64,000 bases of DNA from an uncultured Clostridia bacterium (GCA_934748015.1 CAKVHF010000001.1:1-64000), one strand, 5' to 3'; numbered from the stretch's first letter, positions 8,266 to 16,904 are shown. Notes: a model not told the origin generated them from the sequence alone. Numbers and translations are program-made.

Positions 8266-8412
8266 TTACAGTGTTTGATCCAGACTAGAAATCAGGTTGC
8301 CACAAGCATCAAAAGGGCTACGGCAACAACTGCATATATCAAATGCTCCATTGCAAGCAGTGCAACATCTACAGTTCCTGAACCTGTTCCACCTGTTATT
8401 ACAACAACACAT
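8266..8412 (-). CDS. 48-residue cysteine-rich peptide
   Basis: A short minus-strand ORF starts at 8412 after AAGGAAG, 8 bases upstream. It encodes 48 residues with 11 cysteines: MCCC at the start, CRCCTAC around 14-20, CSCC at 27-30 and a last Cys at 37. It ends GNLISSLDQTL. No signal peptide or membrane segment is visible. Cys spacing (CxCCxxC, CxCC) suggests metal binding or a disulfide-dense peptide. A strong terminator lies 16 bases after the stop. The overlapping plus-strand frames lack ribosome sites. No known family was recognised. Confidence 0.6.
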   Translation of the reverse strand: MCCCNNRWNRFRNCRCCTACNGAFDICSCCRSPFDACGNLISSLDQTL

Positions 8413-8588
8413 ATATTTTGCTTCCTTTATTTATTTTTTAGAAACGATAAATACAATTATCGTTCAATTCATAATATTATTTATTGGCCTATTTTGTTAA
8501 TTTTGCGAGATAGTTTTTATGATGATTTAATGTGTAATACAATTGAATAAAACAATGCAATAATAAGTAATATTTGCCAAGATTCTGC
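8413..8588. other. AT-rich spacer between divergent genes
   Basis: It should contain the promoter of the minus-strand cysteine-rich gene. An imperfect inverted repeat AACGATAA / TTATCGTT lies at about 8443-8466, around 40 bases before that gene's start, and could be an operator. No other feature is seen. Confidence 0.35.
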
Positions 8589-8617
8589 TTGAAAAGTATA
8601 TATTATTATGCTATTAT
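8589..8617 (+). promoter_or_regulatory. Sigma-A-like promoter of the MBL-fold gene
   Basis: TTGAAA (8589-8594), 17-bp spacer, TATTAT (8612-8617), about 46 bp before the ATG. Confidence 0.65.
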
Positions 8618-8662
8618 AGAGACTATAAAAATTTATTTGTAAGTGATAACAGAGGAAAATCG

Positions 8663-9298
8663 ATGGAAGTAATAAGATTAAAGGAACAGTATTTTGCATG
8701 CAATACATATATAATTGTGCAAGATGGCAAAGCAATAATAATAGATGCTGGCGCATCATACGCTACAGTGAATGAGGTTCTTAGTAGGTTAGGTTATAAT
8801 GTGGATGTGGTGGCAATACTTTTAACCCATTCGCACTTTGATCATATATATGGGTTAGATGATTATTTGGATAAATTTAATTGCAAGGCATATATTGACG
8901 GCAAAGGCGTTGAAAATCTAAATGATACAGAGATGAATTATAGCAAATATTATGGTGAGGGGTTTACTGTTCAATCATCTAAAATATGTCAATTGCCCAA
9001 TCAAGATGTGTGTACTATTGACGATTTCAAGTTTCGTGTTATTAGGACTTATGGTCATACTAATGATTCGGTTTGTTATATATTTGACGATATTATGTTT
9101 TCGGGTGATACAGTCTTTTCGGTAGCTGTTGGCAGAACCGATTTGCCCAATTCTAATATTGACGATTTGCATGCATCTTTAAGTAAACTTCGATCCATCA
9201 ACCCACCTAGGATTGTTTATCCGGGACATGGTAGAGCAATGAGTGGAGTTGAAATGGATAATTATATAGATGACTATATTGCAACATGTGTTAAATAG
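8663..9298 (+). CDS. MBL-fold metallohydrolase (glyoxalase II-like)
   Basis: The 211-residue protein has the binuclear metal motif THSHFDH (H56, H58, D60, H61), a second ligand GHTNDSV, the bridging Asp in FSGDTVF, and the last His in YPGHG. The order and length match the small YcbL-like glyoxalase II branch that hydrolyses thioesters such as S-lactoylglutathione analogues. The natural substrate cannot be read from sequence. AGAGGA precedes the ATG. It is a single gene. Confidence 0.9.
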   Translation: MEVIRLKEQYFACNTYIIVQDGKAIIIDAGASYATVNEVLSRLGYNVDVVAILLTHSHFDHIYGLDDYLDKFNCKAYIDGKGVENLNDTEMNYSKYYGEGFTVQSSKICQLPNQDVCTIDDFKFRVIRTYGHTNDSVCYIFDDIMFSGDTVFSVAVGRTDLPNSNIDDLHASLSKLRSINPPRIVYPGHGRAMSGVEMDNYIDDYIATCVK

Positions 9299-9473
9299 CG
9301 ATGACAAAAATAAGAAAATAAAAATATCCAGCGTATACAGAAAAACTAAACGAAGCCATTTTGTGACACAATTCTACTATTCGTAGAGTTAAAAATATTG
9401 CAAAAATGTTGTAAAAACACTGAATATATATATTAAAAAAAGTGTGCAATAATAAATTTGGTAAAAAAGTTTA

Positions 9474-9503
9474 TTGACAATTTGCACTATAATATTTTAC
9501 AAT
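9474..9503 (+). promoter_or_regulatory. Promoter of the MgtC-like gene
   Basis: TTGACA (9474-9479), 18-bp spacer, TACAAT (9498-9503). A short palindrome TTGTG-A-CACAA lies upstream at 9361-9371; its role is unknown. Confidence 0.6.
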
Positions 9504-9587
9504 ACATACTATTTTATAGTATATTATTATAGATATTGTTTTTGCAAGTGTATCTATTGTGCAAAAGATTAAATAGGAGTAAAATTT

Positions 9588-10286
9588 ATGGATATTTTTG
9601 ATACTATGACAGTCATTGATGCAGTTCCTGATGTATGGAAGTTGGTTGTAAGGTTGCTGTTGGCTGCAGTTGCGGGTTTTTTGATTGGACTAGAGAGAAC
9701 TGCAAGGGCTAAAGATGCTGGTGTAAGAACTCAGACTATATTATGTGTAACTTCTGCACTTATGATGATTATTTCTAAGTATGCGTTTGCAGATTTGATA
9801 CCTTCTGGGGTGAGTTACGATTCTTCTAGGGTTGCAAGTACAGTTATTACTGGACTTAGTTTCGTTGGTGCTGGTATGTTGTTTTATAAGAGGGAGAGTC
9901 TTAAGAGCCTAACTACCGCGGTTGGTATATGTCTTAATGTAGCAATAGGTATGTCGTTTGGTGCAGGTATGTTTGTTATGGGTGGTGTTGCAACAGCAAT
10001 GACACTTCTTATTCAATTGTTTCTTCATGCACCTATTAAGTCGTTCAAGACTAAGAAATATGTTGCGATAAGAGTGCAATTTGTTATAACAGATGGATAT
10101 ATTGAAGAATTTAAGAAGAAATACAATGTAGAGCATTTTATACAATTTAGAACAACCAGAAGTGGCGATATTATGATAGCCGATATCACTTTCTATAGTT
10201 ATGAGACAATCACTAGCGAAGAATTGTTCGCCAAGATGTCTAAGGATGAGAATATTAGATATTTTGAGAAAGTTCAAGAAAATTAA
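9588..10286 (+). CDS. MgtC/SapB family membrane protein
   Basis: The 232-residue protein has an N-terminal MgtC domain with about five helices: LLLAAVAGFLIGLERTARAK with the conserved GLER, AGVRTQTILC, then LSFVGAGMLF and LTTAVGICLNVAIGMSFGAG. A C-terminal soluble domain (about residues 150-232) carries the beta-rich ACT-like tail seen in long MgtC proteins. The family is linked to magnesium limitation and membrane ATPase control. TAGGAG lies upstream. argS follows after 32 bp without a terminator, so the two may be co-transcribed. Confidence 0.9.
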   Translation: MDIFDTMTVIDAVPDVWKLVVRLLLAAVAGFLIGLERTARAKDAGVRTQTILCVTSALMMIISKYAFADLIPSGVSYDSSRVASTVITGLSFVGAGMLFYKRESLKSLTTAVGICLNVAIGMSFGAGMFVMGGVATAMTLLIQLFLHAPIKSFKTKKYVAIRVQFVITDGYIEEFKKKYNVEHFIQFRTTRSGDIMIADITFYSYETITSEELFAKMSKDENIRYFEKVQEN

Positions 10287-10318
10287 AAAACGACGTTTTG
10301 TAAGGAAAATAAAAGGTA

Positions 10319-12037
10319 ATGAATATAAAGTTTTATTTGAATAGCAAGTTGAAAGAGGTCTTTGCTAAATTAGGCTATGACACATCTAAGGCGGTTATTA
10401 ATTTTAGCAGTACAGATATTGCGGATCTACAATGCAACGCCTCTTTTGCACTTGCTAAGGATCTACATACTTCGCCGATTGTTATTGCGGACAACATCGT
10501 TTCGCAATGCGGAAGTTTATGTGAAGATTTTGAAATCACCAACGTTAAGGGGTTTATCAATTTTGTGATCAAAGATACAATGTTATCTAAGATTGCCAAT
10601 AAGTGCGTTAAGTCCGATAGACTAAATGTGCCTAAATTGGACAAGCCTAAGTGTATGATTATCGACTATGGCGGAGCAAACGTGGCTAAACCATTGCATG
10701 TAGGGCATATGCGTTCGGCAATCATTGGTGAGGCTTTAAAGAGACTTAATCGTTTCTTGGGCAATACAGTTGTTGCAGATGTTCACTTAGGTGATTGGGG
10801 ACTTCAGATGGGTCTAACGATTGCACAACTTATGGATGATTATGATATGGGATATTACTTTGGACACAATGTTCCCAAGGTTGATATCACAATTGCAATG
10901 CTAGACGAGGCTTATCCTAAGGCTAGTGCCAGAAAGAAAGAAGACAAAGAGTTCTATGACAGGGCAAGCGAAATAACATTGTTGCTTCAGAAGAAAGTAG
11001 ATGGATACTATCAGATATGGCAAGAAATGGAGCGTGTTAGTGTAGAGATGGTCAAAGGTACATATTCTCGTATGGGTGCTACTTTTGATCTATGGAACGG
11101 AGAAAGCAGTGTTAATGACATAGTGCCATATATAGTTGATCTATACAAAAGTAAGGGACTTGCTAGAGAAAGCGAAGGTGCACTAGTTGTAGATGTTGCA
11201 ACCGAGGACGAGACTTCACCAATGCCACCACTTTTGCTTCAGAAGAGTAATGGTGCACAGATGTACCCAGTGACCGAAATTGCAACAATATTTGATAGGG
11301 TTAAGGTCTACAATCCAGACGAAATACTATATATAACCGACAATCGCCAGATGTTGCACTTCAACCAAGTGTTCCGTGCTGTTCGCATGGCTGGGATAGT
11401 AGATGACCACACAGTGTTAAAACATATCACATTTGGTACTGTTAATGGCAAGGACGGCAAACCATTTAAGACAAGAGATGGCGGAACTTTCAAACTAGAA
11501 GATTTGATAGATATGGTTAGAGACAAAGCATATGAGAAATTGGTTGCAAATGGTGTAAATGTTGCAGACATGCAAGATTTGTCAGAGAAGATAGGACTAA
11601 GCGCACTTATTTTTGGTGACCTTAGCAACATTATTGCTAGAGATTATGTGTTTGATCTGGACAAGTTTATGACATTTGAGGGTAAAACAGGACCTTATCT
11701 ACAATACACCGCAGTGCGTATTAAATCTATTCTTGCTAAGAGTGATATTGTATCTCATGATATCACAATTGGAGTAGATACTAGAGACATGATTGTTAAG
11801 ATGTTGAAATTAATTGATAGTTTCGATATCGCATACAGGGATTATTCACTTCATAGCATTGCACTTGCATTGTACGATTTGTGTAGTAGTTTTTCCAATT
11901 TCTACAACAATGTTAAGATACTTGGCACAGAGAACTATGAAACTAGACAAAATTATCTAAATACCTGTAAGTTGATCTACAATGCTATAGAACTTGCTAG
12001 TGGAATTTTGGGCATAAAGATCCCAGAGAAGATGTAA
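10319..12037 (+). CDS. argS: Arginyl-tRNA synthetase
   Basis: The 572-residue class I synthetase has the N-terminal Arg-tRNA-binding domain (1-90), the class signature GGANVAKPLHVGHMRS at about 118-133, where HVGH is the HIGH motif, and a C-terminal DALR anticodon-binding region ending in LASGILGIKIPEKM. As usual for ArgRS there is no clear KMSKS; the corresponding loop is NGKDGKPFKTRDGG. It joins arginine to tRNA-Arg in the cytosol. Start follows AAAAGGTA. It lies 32 bp after the MgtC-like gene. Confidence 0.97.
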   Translation: MNIKFYLNSKLKEVFAKLGYDTSKAVINFSSTDIADLQCNASFALAKDLHTSPIVIADNIVSQCGSLCEDFEITNVKGFINFVIKDTMLSKIANKCVKSDRLNVPKLDKPKCMIIDYGGANVAKPLHVGHMRSAIIGEALKRLNRFLGNTVVADVHLGDWGLQMGLTIAQLMDDYDMGYYFGHNVPKVDITIAMLDEAYPKASARKKEDKEFYDRASEITLLLQKKVDGYYQIWQEMERVSVEMVKGTYSRMGATFDLWNGESSVNDIVPYIVDLYKSKGLARESEGALVVDVATEDETSPMPPLLLQKSNGAQMYPVTEIATIFDRVKVYNPDEILYITDNRQMLHFNQVFRAVRMAGIVDDHTVLKHITFGTVNGKDGKPFKTRDGGTFKLEDLIDMVRDKAYEKLVANGVNVADMQDLSEKIGLSALIFGDLSNIIARDYVFDLDKFMTFEGKTGPYLQYTAVRIKSILAKSDIVSHDITIGVDTRDMIVKMLKLIDSFDIAYRDYSLHSIALALYDLCSSFSNFYNNVKILGTENYETRQNYLNTCKLIYNAIELASGILGIKIPEKM

Positions 12038-12128
12038 GTTGATATAGTTAGTGAGGTAACAACAACTGTATATTTTGCGTTTTATTAACAACTTTTTAGT
12101 TAATCAAAATATTGCAAAAATTGTAAAA

Positions 12129-12167
12129 AAAGAGGCAAAGAAATGTAATCTTTGCTTCTATTTTTTA
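12129..12167. terminator. Bidirectional terminator between argS and the DUF378 gene
   Basis: Stem AGAGGCAAAGA / TCTTTGCTTCT flanked by T on the plus side and by A (T on minus) on the other. The minus-strand gene ends inside it. Confidence 0.85.
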
Positions 12168-12724
12168 TCTTTATTGTCGTTATAGTCTATTTTGCAACTG
12201 TCGTTGTCGCAATTATTTCCACCATTTTTAGTTCTGCGATCATAGCCGTCTGATGATGCTTCCACAGAGTTGTTGCTTTGGTCATATTCTATTTGTTCAA
12301 TATGTCTTACATGGTCATTTTCGCTATAGTCCTTGCCAGCCTCTATGTTACTATTTTGTGCATTGTTTGCATCCACAGTGCTATTTTTAGTTGTTTCCAT
12401 ATTTTGTTTTTCGTCTGAAATAGTATTGTCTTTGGATGCTTCTACCGATCCTGCTGTGCGTGGCTTTTCGTAATAAGTAGGGGACTCGTTGCTAATTGCT
12501 TGTTTCATGTGTTTTTTGAAATTAAACTTGATTTGACCTTTGTTTTCAATAAGATTGAATAACAACACTAGTACTCCCAGTCCGACCGCAATGTATACCA
12601 ATCTAGAAAATATACTACTCTGGCTACCAAATAGTCCTGCAACGAAATCAAATTGTAACAGACCTATGCAAAACCAGTTAATTCCGCCAATTATAACCAA
12701 AATAAAAGAAATTAATCCTAACAT
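12158..12724 (-). CDS. DUF378 membrane protein with long acidic tail
   Basis: From the start at 12724 (CAGGAGGAAC upstream) the protein is 188 residues. Residues 1-70 form a DUF378 domain: two membrane helices with GGINWFCIGLLQFD between them and FSRLVYIAVGLGVLVLL in the second. The remaining part, about 115 residues, is low-complexity and rich in Asn, Asp, Ser and Glu, with repeated DN and NN. DUF378 proteins are usually only 70-80 residues, so the long hydrophilic tail is unusual. An upstream frame to 12808 lacks support. Confidence 0.8.
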   Translation of the reverse strand: MLGLISFILVIIGGINWFCIGLLQFDFVAGLFGSQSSIFSRLVYIAVGLGVLVLLFNLIENKGQIKFNFKKHMKQAISNESPTYYEKPRTAGSVEASKDNTISDEKQNMETTKNSTVDANNAQNSNIEAGKDYSENDHVRHIEQIEYDQSNNSVEASSDGYDRRTKNGGNNCDNDSCKIDYNDNKDKK

Positions 12725-12806
12725 TTTTTTGTTCCTCCTGTTATATTTATAAATTGTGCATTTCAAATATTTTTTATGCATGACTGCTTCAAAGTTAGTA
12801 AACAAC

Positions 12807-12873
12807 AAAAAAAATCTACCAAATCGATAAAGGTGCTATAAGTCATATAGTCTTTTTTTGGTTTGGTAGATTT
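12807..12873 (-). terminator. Terminator of the 12972 gene
   Basis: Stem AAATCTACCAAA / TTTGGTAGATTT with an inner ACTATA / TATAGT pair. The T run is on the minus side. Confidence 0.75.
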
Positions 12874-12971
12874 ATTCAAGTTTTATATACTTTTGCTATA
12901 TTTCAAAACTATAAAATTGAATGGAATTTTGTGTTACAATTTCTATCAACGATAATACTTTTTCACGCTAT

Positions 12972-13229
12972 CTATGCTTCGTTAACTAATTCTAGTTTGT
13001 CAAAAAATATTTTTTCCACAAAATCATCTTTGGTGTAAATAGTGTGATTAAATAGCATAAAATTTTTGATATGTTTTACCAAAGTTATAGGGTTTGGGAT
13101 ATCAAGGTGATAGCAAATATCTGCCACATAGTGTTCAAATTCGCCAATTTCAAAGTCTACATAGTCTTCAAAAATGTATGTGTCTAATATTTTGTCTTTG
13201 TTCTTTAGTCGTGCACATATTTTTACCAT
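12972..13229 (-). CDS. Small conserved-looking protein, unknown function
   Basis: This 85-residue protein resembles short Clostridia proteins of unknown role. An acidic N-terminal half (YIFEDYVDFEIGEFEHYV) is followed by DICYHLDIPNPITLVKHIKNFMLFNH and a DDFVEKIFFDKLEL end. No membrane segment or catalytic motif is seen. AAAGGAG precedes the ATG. It is transcribed divergently from the 13384 gene. Confidence 0.75.
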   Translation of the reverse strand: MVKICARLKNKDKILDTYIFEDYVDFEIGEFEHYVADICYHLDIPNPITLVKHIKNFMLFNHTIYTKDDFVEKIFFDKLELVNEA

Positions 13230-13313
13230 CTCTCTACTCCTTTTACGCTAAGTATTGTACGATAAACAAAGCAATCTTAGCAAGCAAATTGACTATTTTT
13301 TTCAAAATGGGTC

Positions 13314-13342
13314 TTGAAAACATCTTGTTGCTATGTTATACT
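13314..13342 (+). promoter_or_regulatory. Promoter of the 13384-14051 gene pair
   Basis: TTGAAA (13314-13319), 17-bp spacer, TATACT (13337-13342). Confidence 0.65.
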
Positions 13343-13383
13343 TGTTAGACTAAAACACAAATTGTTGTAATAAAGGAGTAATT

Positions 13384-14016
13384 ATGAATTATAGTAAGAT
13401 ATTAGATTGTATGTTTAAGAAAATGGACGGGATTGTTGATGCAGAACAAAACGAAAGAGCTCTTGCTACACGTTGGGAAGGAATAATTAGTTATCGTGCT
13501 AAATCTGTTAAACTGCAAGAAAATCTATATGCGGATATGTATAGATTGGATAGAAAAGATGCGGTAGTTATGCTTAATAGTATTTCCAGAGCAGAGGAGG
13601 CTACTATAGAAGAAGCTAAGTGCATGGATCTTAATTCTGTTCAATTGGAAGAGACTAGAAAAAGCATAAAAATGCTTAATAGGCTAGGTAAAATGTTGTC
13701 GGTTGTCAATGCCAACAACATGATTGGCTTGGTTGAAAACACAGCGGTATACGACCTAAATGTAGAGGATGTTAGCGAGGAGCAATTGTTGCAAGATACT
13801 AAGAATAGAATTGAGTTGTATTCTATTGCATCAAGCATCAGTGAGCGTGCTTTGCCACAAGTAAGAGAGTGTGTTGCTGGAGAGAAAGAAGTAGCAATTA
13901 ATGGTGAAGGAACACAAAGCGAAATCGTTTCTAGAGCTTGTGATATTGTAGATAGCGTTATTGCTAGACAGATGGACAAAGATAACACAAACGATGACGA
14001 TATGGATTTGGAATAA
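13384..14016 (+). CDS. Unknown acidic helical protein, island gene 1
   Basis: The 210-residue protein was not recognised. It is predicted to be mostly helical, without membrane segments or catalytic motifs. Features are a Glu/Lys-rich middle (SRAEEATIEEAKCMDL), the stretch AVYDLNVEDV about residues 122-131, and an acidic end (DNTNDDDMDLE). The next gene has a similar string (AVVDINMQDI) and a similar acidic end, so the two may be distant paralogues. AAAGGAG fixes the start. It is first of two genes under the promoter at 13314 and just upstream of two HipA-like kinase genes. Confidence 0.75.
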   Translation: MNYSKILDCMFKKMDGIVDAEQNERALATRWEGIISYRAKSVKLQENLYADMYRLDRKDAVVMLNSISRAEEATIEEAKCMDLNSVQLEETRKSIKMLNRLGKMLSVVNANNMIGLVENTAVYDLNVEDVSEEQLLQDTKNRIELYSIASSISERALPQVRECVAGEKEVAINGEGTQSEIVSRACDIVDSVIARQMDKDNTNDDDMDLE

Positions 14017-14050
14017 TCTATAGTAATTTATTGCATGGGAGAGGTGTAAT

Positions 14051-14668
14051 ATGATCAATATATCGAATAAGACTATGGCTTTGCTACGTGATAATGCAAA
14101 GATTTTGCGTCAAAGAGACAAAGATGATATATTTATGCAACAATGGATTAAGATGGGAAAATCAATCCCAACTGCATCAAAGTCGAATTTGATGAAAGAG
14201 AGCATGATAGACTTGATTGATAACATGGATGTAGATAGTCTGGTAGGGGTAGTAACTGATCTAACAACAATAGGTACAATGGATAGCAAGTCTGCAGTAG
14301 TTGATATTAATATGCAAGATATATATACATGCGAGGCTGGTGACCAGTTGGAAGAGTTTAGCGGTAGAAACGTTGCTACATTGATTGATACTATGGTGCA
14401 ATCATGTGCAGACAGGTTGGTGGACGAAACATACAGGTCTGAGAATGATGACGAATACGAGTCAAATATTGATGCGATAGACTTGATAGATAGATTGCCA
14501 GTTGCTAGTCTTAATCTTATCAATGGCAAATTACACTATCGCAGATACAATACTGAGTGTGATGATGAAATGCGAAATAGTATAGATGAAATTATCAACA
14601 TTGTTGACGACAGATGGTTTAACAGCAGTGAATACAAGTCTATGAGCGATACAGAAAGTGAGATGTAA
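14051..14668 (+). CDS. Unknown acidic protein, island gene 2
   Basis: The 205-residue protein was not recognised. A basic N-terminus (LRDNAKILRQRDKDD) precedes an acidic body with many Asp and Ser residues, the AVVDINMQDI string at about 80-89, and an acidic tail SDTESEM. No signal peptide or membrane helix. The gene lies 34 bp after gene 1 with GGGAGAGGTG as ribosome site and is closed by a terminator at 14682. Proximity suggests a role with the two kinase-like genes downstream, which is inference only. Confidence 0.75.
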   Translation: MINISNKTMALLRDNAKILRQRDKDDIFMQQWIKMGKSIPTASKSNLMKESMIDLIDNMDVDSLVGVVTDLTTIGTMDSKSAVVDINMQDIYTCEAGDQLEEFSGRNVATLIDTMVQSCADRLVDETYRSENDDEYESNIDAIDLIDRLPVASLNLINGKLHYRRYNTECDDEMRNSIDEIINIVDDRWFNSSEYKSMSDTESEM

Positions 14669-14681
14669 TATAATTGAGTTA

Positions 14682-14717
14682 AAAGCTATAAAGTGTTTAA
14701 ATTTATAGTTTTTTTTC
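14682..14717 (+). terminator. Terminator after island gene 2
   Basis: Stem AGCTATAAA / TTTATAGTT followed by eight T. Confidence 0.75.
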
Positions 14718-14745
14718 TTCTATGCATAGCTCTGAAAGTAAGGTA

Positions 14746-14774
14746 TTGAAAAGATATATGATATAATATATAAT
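14746..14774 (+). promoter_or_regulatory. Promoter of the HipA-like pair
   Basis: TTGAAA (14746-14751), 17-bp spacer, TATAAT (14769-14774). It gives the kinase pair its own transcription unit. Confidence 0.65.
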
Positions 14775-14824
14775 AGTAAATGTGTGAGTTATTAGTTGAA
14801 AAAATATAAAAGGAGAGTGGATAT

Positions 14825-15787
14825 ATGGAGGAAATTAAAAGAACCGCTGAGGGTTATGTTGATCTAAAGGGGTGTAAATTCGGGGGAACTATCCGTAAGG
14901 CAAGAGAAGTGTATATAGGTGATGACAAGTATTATTTCAAGCATGACAGTATCAACGGGTTATTTCCTAAGTCGAAAGTTGAATATGTAGAAGATAGTCT
15001 TGCTAATAGCACTTACATATATCTTAACGAATTATATATCTCTCGTATGGCAGAACACTTTGGGATCAACAGTGTGCAATATGACTTGGCCAAGAAGGGC
15101 AGAACCCTGGGTGTATTAAGCAAGGATTACAATATTGATAATGAGGCAACATCAGAGATAGGTGATCTCCTTAATGTAGAATTTTATAGACCTAGAAATG
15201 ATCTAAAATATGTTATGTGCAATTTTGATAACGAGGTGGTTGATCCTAGGGTGATTGGTCAATTGCAGAACTTATCTCTATTTGATTTTGCAACTCTTCA
15301 AGTAGATAGAAATGATACAAATGTTATGATAACCAAAAATGATAGTGATAAGTATAATGGTGTACTTATCTTGGATCACGGATACAATGGAATAGCTTTT
15401 GAGGGTAGAAGAAATGCAAAGTTTGTTGGGCGTGGTGTGGATAGTGCTAAGACATTTTTGGATGCATATATCGACAATAGATTTCAGACTACTATGGGTA
15501 TTACCAAGACACATTGCACAACCGAGGAGTATCTAGAAGATGTCAGAACTAGTCCATTTATTTGTGGCAAAGTTATTGACAAGTTTTTGGGTAAGTTGGA
15601 TGACTTTTTGGTTAATGGTAAGATGAAAGAAATACACAATGAATTAGTTGAGAGATATAATGTTGCAGTAGATGCAAGGTACGAAGATGAGATATGTTAT
15701 GCAATGGAAACTATGGGCGAAAAACTGGACATATCTTATAGTAAAAGAAAAGAAAATGGCACACTAGAATATGATGCAATGTGTTAA
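14825..15787 (+). CDS. HipA-like kinase paralogue with altered catalytic loop
   Basis: The 320-residue protein aligns by eye with its neighbour at 15806. Shared parts are KYYFK (possible ATP-binding Lys39), a helix followed by INSVQYDLAKKGRTLGVLSKDY (81-102), the catalytic-loop region DRNDTN (161-166) and an Asp in LILDHG (184). HipA-type kinases carry DxHxxN there; this copy has N163 in place of the His but keeps Asp161 and Asn166. It could be a weakened kinase or pseudokinase partner. GGAGAG precedes the ATG. Kinase assignment is inference from motif order. Confidence 0.6.
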   Translation: MEEIKRTAEGYVDLKGCKFGGTIRKAREVYIGDDKYYFKHDSINGLFPKSKVEYVEDSLANSTYIYLNELYISRMAEHFGINSVQYDLAKKGRTLGVLSKDYNIDNEATSEIGDLLNVEFYRPRNDLKYVMCNFDNEVVDPRVIGQLQNLSLFDFATLQVDRNDTNVMITKNDSDKYNGVLILDHGYNGIAFEGRRNAKFVGRGVDSAKTFLDAYIDNRFQTTMGITKTHCTTEEYLEDVRTSPFICGKVIDKFLGKLDDFLVNGKMKEIHNELVERYNVAVDARYEDEICYAMETMGEKLDISYSKRKENGTLEYDAMC

Positions 15788-15805
15788 TTGGGTAGGTGAT
15801 GAAGC

Positions 15806-16762
15806 ATGGAAATAAATACACTAAAAAAAGATAGAAATGGTTTTGTGAACCTAGAAGATTATATTAGAAACAATCGAAGTCAAAATCATTATGTTTTCAC
15901 TGATGAAAAAATAAAGTATTATTACAAGAAATCTAGTTCTGGAACAATTGTTGACTATGAATCTAACAAATTAGCGTTTTCAGACCCAGCATTGTTAGCA
16001 GAAATAGTAAATTGTAGAATTGTCGAGAAATTGGGTTTGGAGGCAGTTAGATACCATTTAGCCAAGATTGGGACATCATATGGCGTTGTGTCGCAAGATT
16101 TTTATGCAAATCATATAGATTCCATTGTTTTGGACGATCTTTTGCTTATGAAAGATAAGGAATATAATGATAATTTTGATAGGTCAGATTGTTTGAAATA
16201 TATAAGTGATAAGTTATATAAAGATCCAATAAACGGCAACAGATTGTATGGAATAACAGACAAGCAGATGAATGATCTGGGACTTGCGTCACTTATATTG
16301 GTTGCGACAGGTGGCAGAGATGGACATATCGGCAATATGGCTGTATATCGTCATGAGACAGACCCTGCCAAAGATGGCGTAATACTATATGATTTTTCTA
16401 ATACATATATGAGCACATTGGTGGACTTATCCAAGATAGACAATTTGGAGCGTAGATATATTGATGGTAAGGTTATGGCAATCTTTGGAGTGGAAGAAAG
16501 TTTGCAACAGATGGATGATTATTATTTAGATCTTAGGATATCTGACTATATTCAGACTAAAACAATTGAGACATATCTTAATAATTTTGAGAATTTTATG
16601 ACAAACAATTCTGGTATGAAAGAGGTTGTGGAAGATATAGAAAACGAGTATGGAATGAAACCAGATGCTGACTATATTAATGGCTTGAATGTGATTTTGC
16701 ATAATACTGGCAAAGAGATTGAAGATGCTTATGATGATAGATTGATAATGGTTGGTGAGTAG
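15806..16762 (+). CDS. HipA-like kinase
   Basis: The 318-residue protein shows the order of HipA/CtkA-like Ser/Thr kinases: KYYYKK (37-42) near the ATP-binding Lys, EIVNCRIVEKLGLEAVRYHLAK then YGVVSQDF (to about 99), the catalytic loop DGHIGN (172-177, matching DxHxxN) and the metal-binding Asp in LYDFSN (196). It starts 18 bases after its paralogue, with TAGGTGATGA as ribosome site, so the pair is one operon. No HipB-type DNA-binding partner is nearby, unlike classical hipBA modules. Its stop codon abuts a cloverleaf palindrome at 16763. Confidence 0.65.
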   Translation: MEINTLKKDRNGFVNLEDYIRNNRSQNHYVFTDEKIKYYYKKSSSGTIVDYESNKLAFSDPALLAEIVNCRIVEKLGLEAVRYHLAKIGTSYGVVSQDFYANHIDSIVLDDLLLMKDKEYNDNFDRSDCLKYISDKLYKDPINGNRLYGITDKQMNDLGLASLILVATGGRDGHIGNMAVYRHETDPAKDGVILYDFSNTYMSTLVDLSKIDNLERRYIDGKVMAIFGVEESLQQMDDYYLDLRISDYIQTKTIETYLNNFENFMTNNSGMKEVVEDIENEYGMKPDADYINGLNVILHNTGKEIEDAYDDRLIMVGE

Positions 16763-16865
16763 GTCGCCTTGTTTGGCGGGAGGGGAAAGCCCTCCCGCTG
16801 TTTTTTTGCCGTGGCAAAAAAAACGAGCTCGTTGCACATCCGTGCAACGGCTCTAACAAGGCGAC
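16763..16865. repeat. Cloverleaf palindromic element A
   Basis: The outer 11-bp perfect stem GTCGCCTTGTT / AACAAGGCGAC encloses three hairpins: GCGGGAGGG / CCCTCCCGC (16776-16798), TTTTTTTGC / GCAAAAAAA (16801-16820), and GAGC..GTTGCAC / GTGCAAC..GCTC (16825-16853) with tip CACATCCGTG. The GC-rich arms stand out from the AT-rich surroundings. It begins on the base after the kinase stop codon. See elements at 31736, 34508, 34716 and 58669. Confidence 0.85.
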
Positions 16866-16904
16866 AAAAAAAGCACCTACAAAATATCTCCTTTGTCGGT
16901 GCTT
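16866..16904 (-). terminator. Terminator of greA
   Basis: Stem AAGCACC / GGTGCTT with a T run on the minus strand. It abuts element A. Confidence 0.85.

Noticed and set aside
8248..8550. Plus-strand 100-residue ORF over the cysteine-rich gene
   Set aside because: It would start with TTG inside a terminator hairpin, has no ribosome site, and its composition is that of an antisense shadow.
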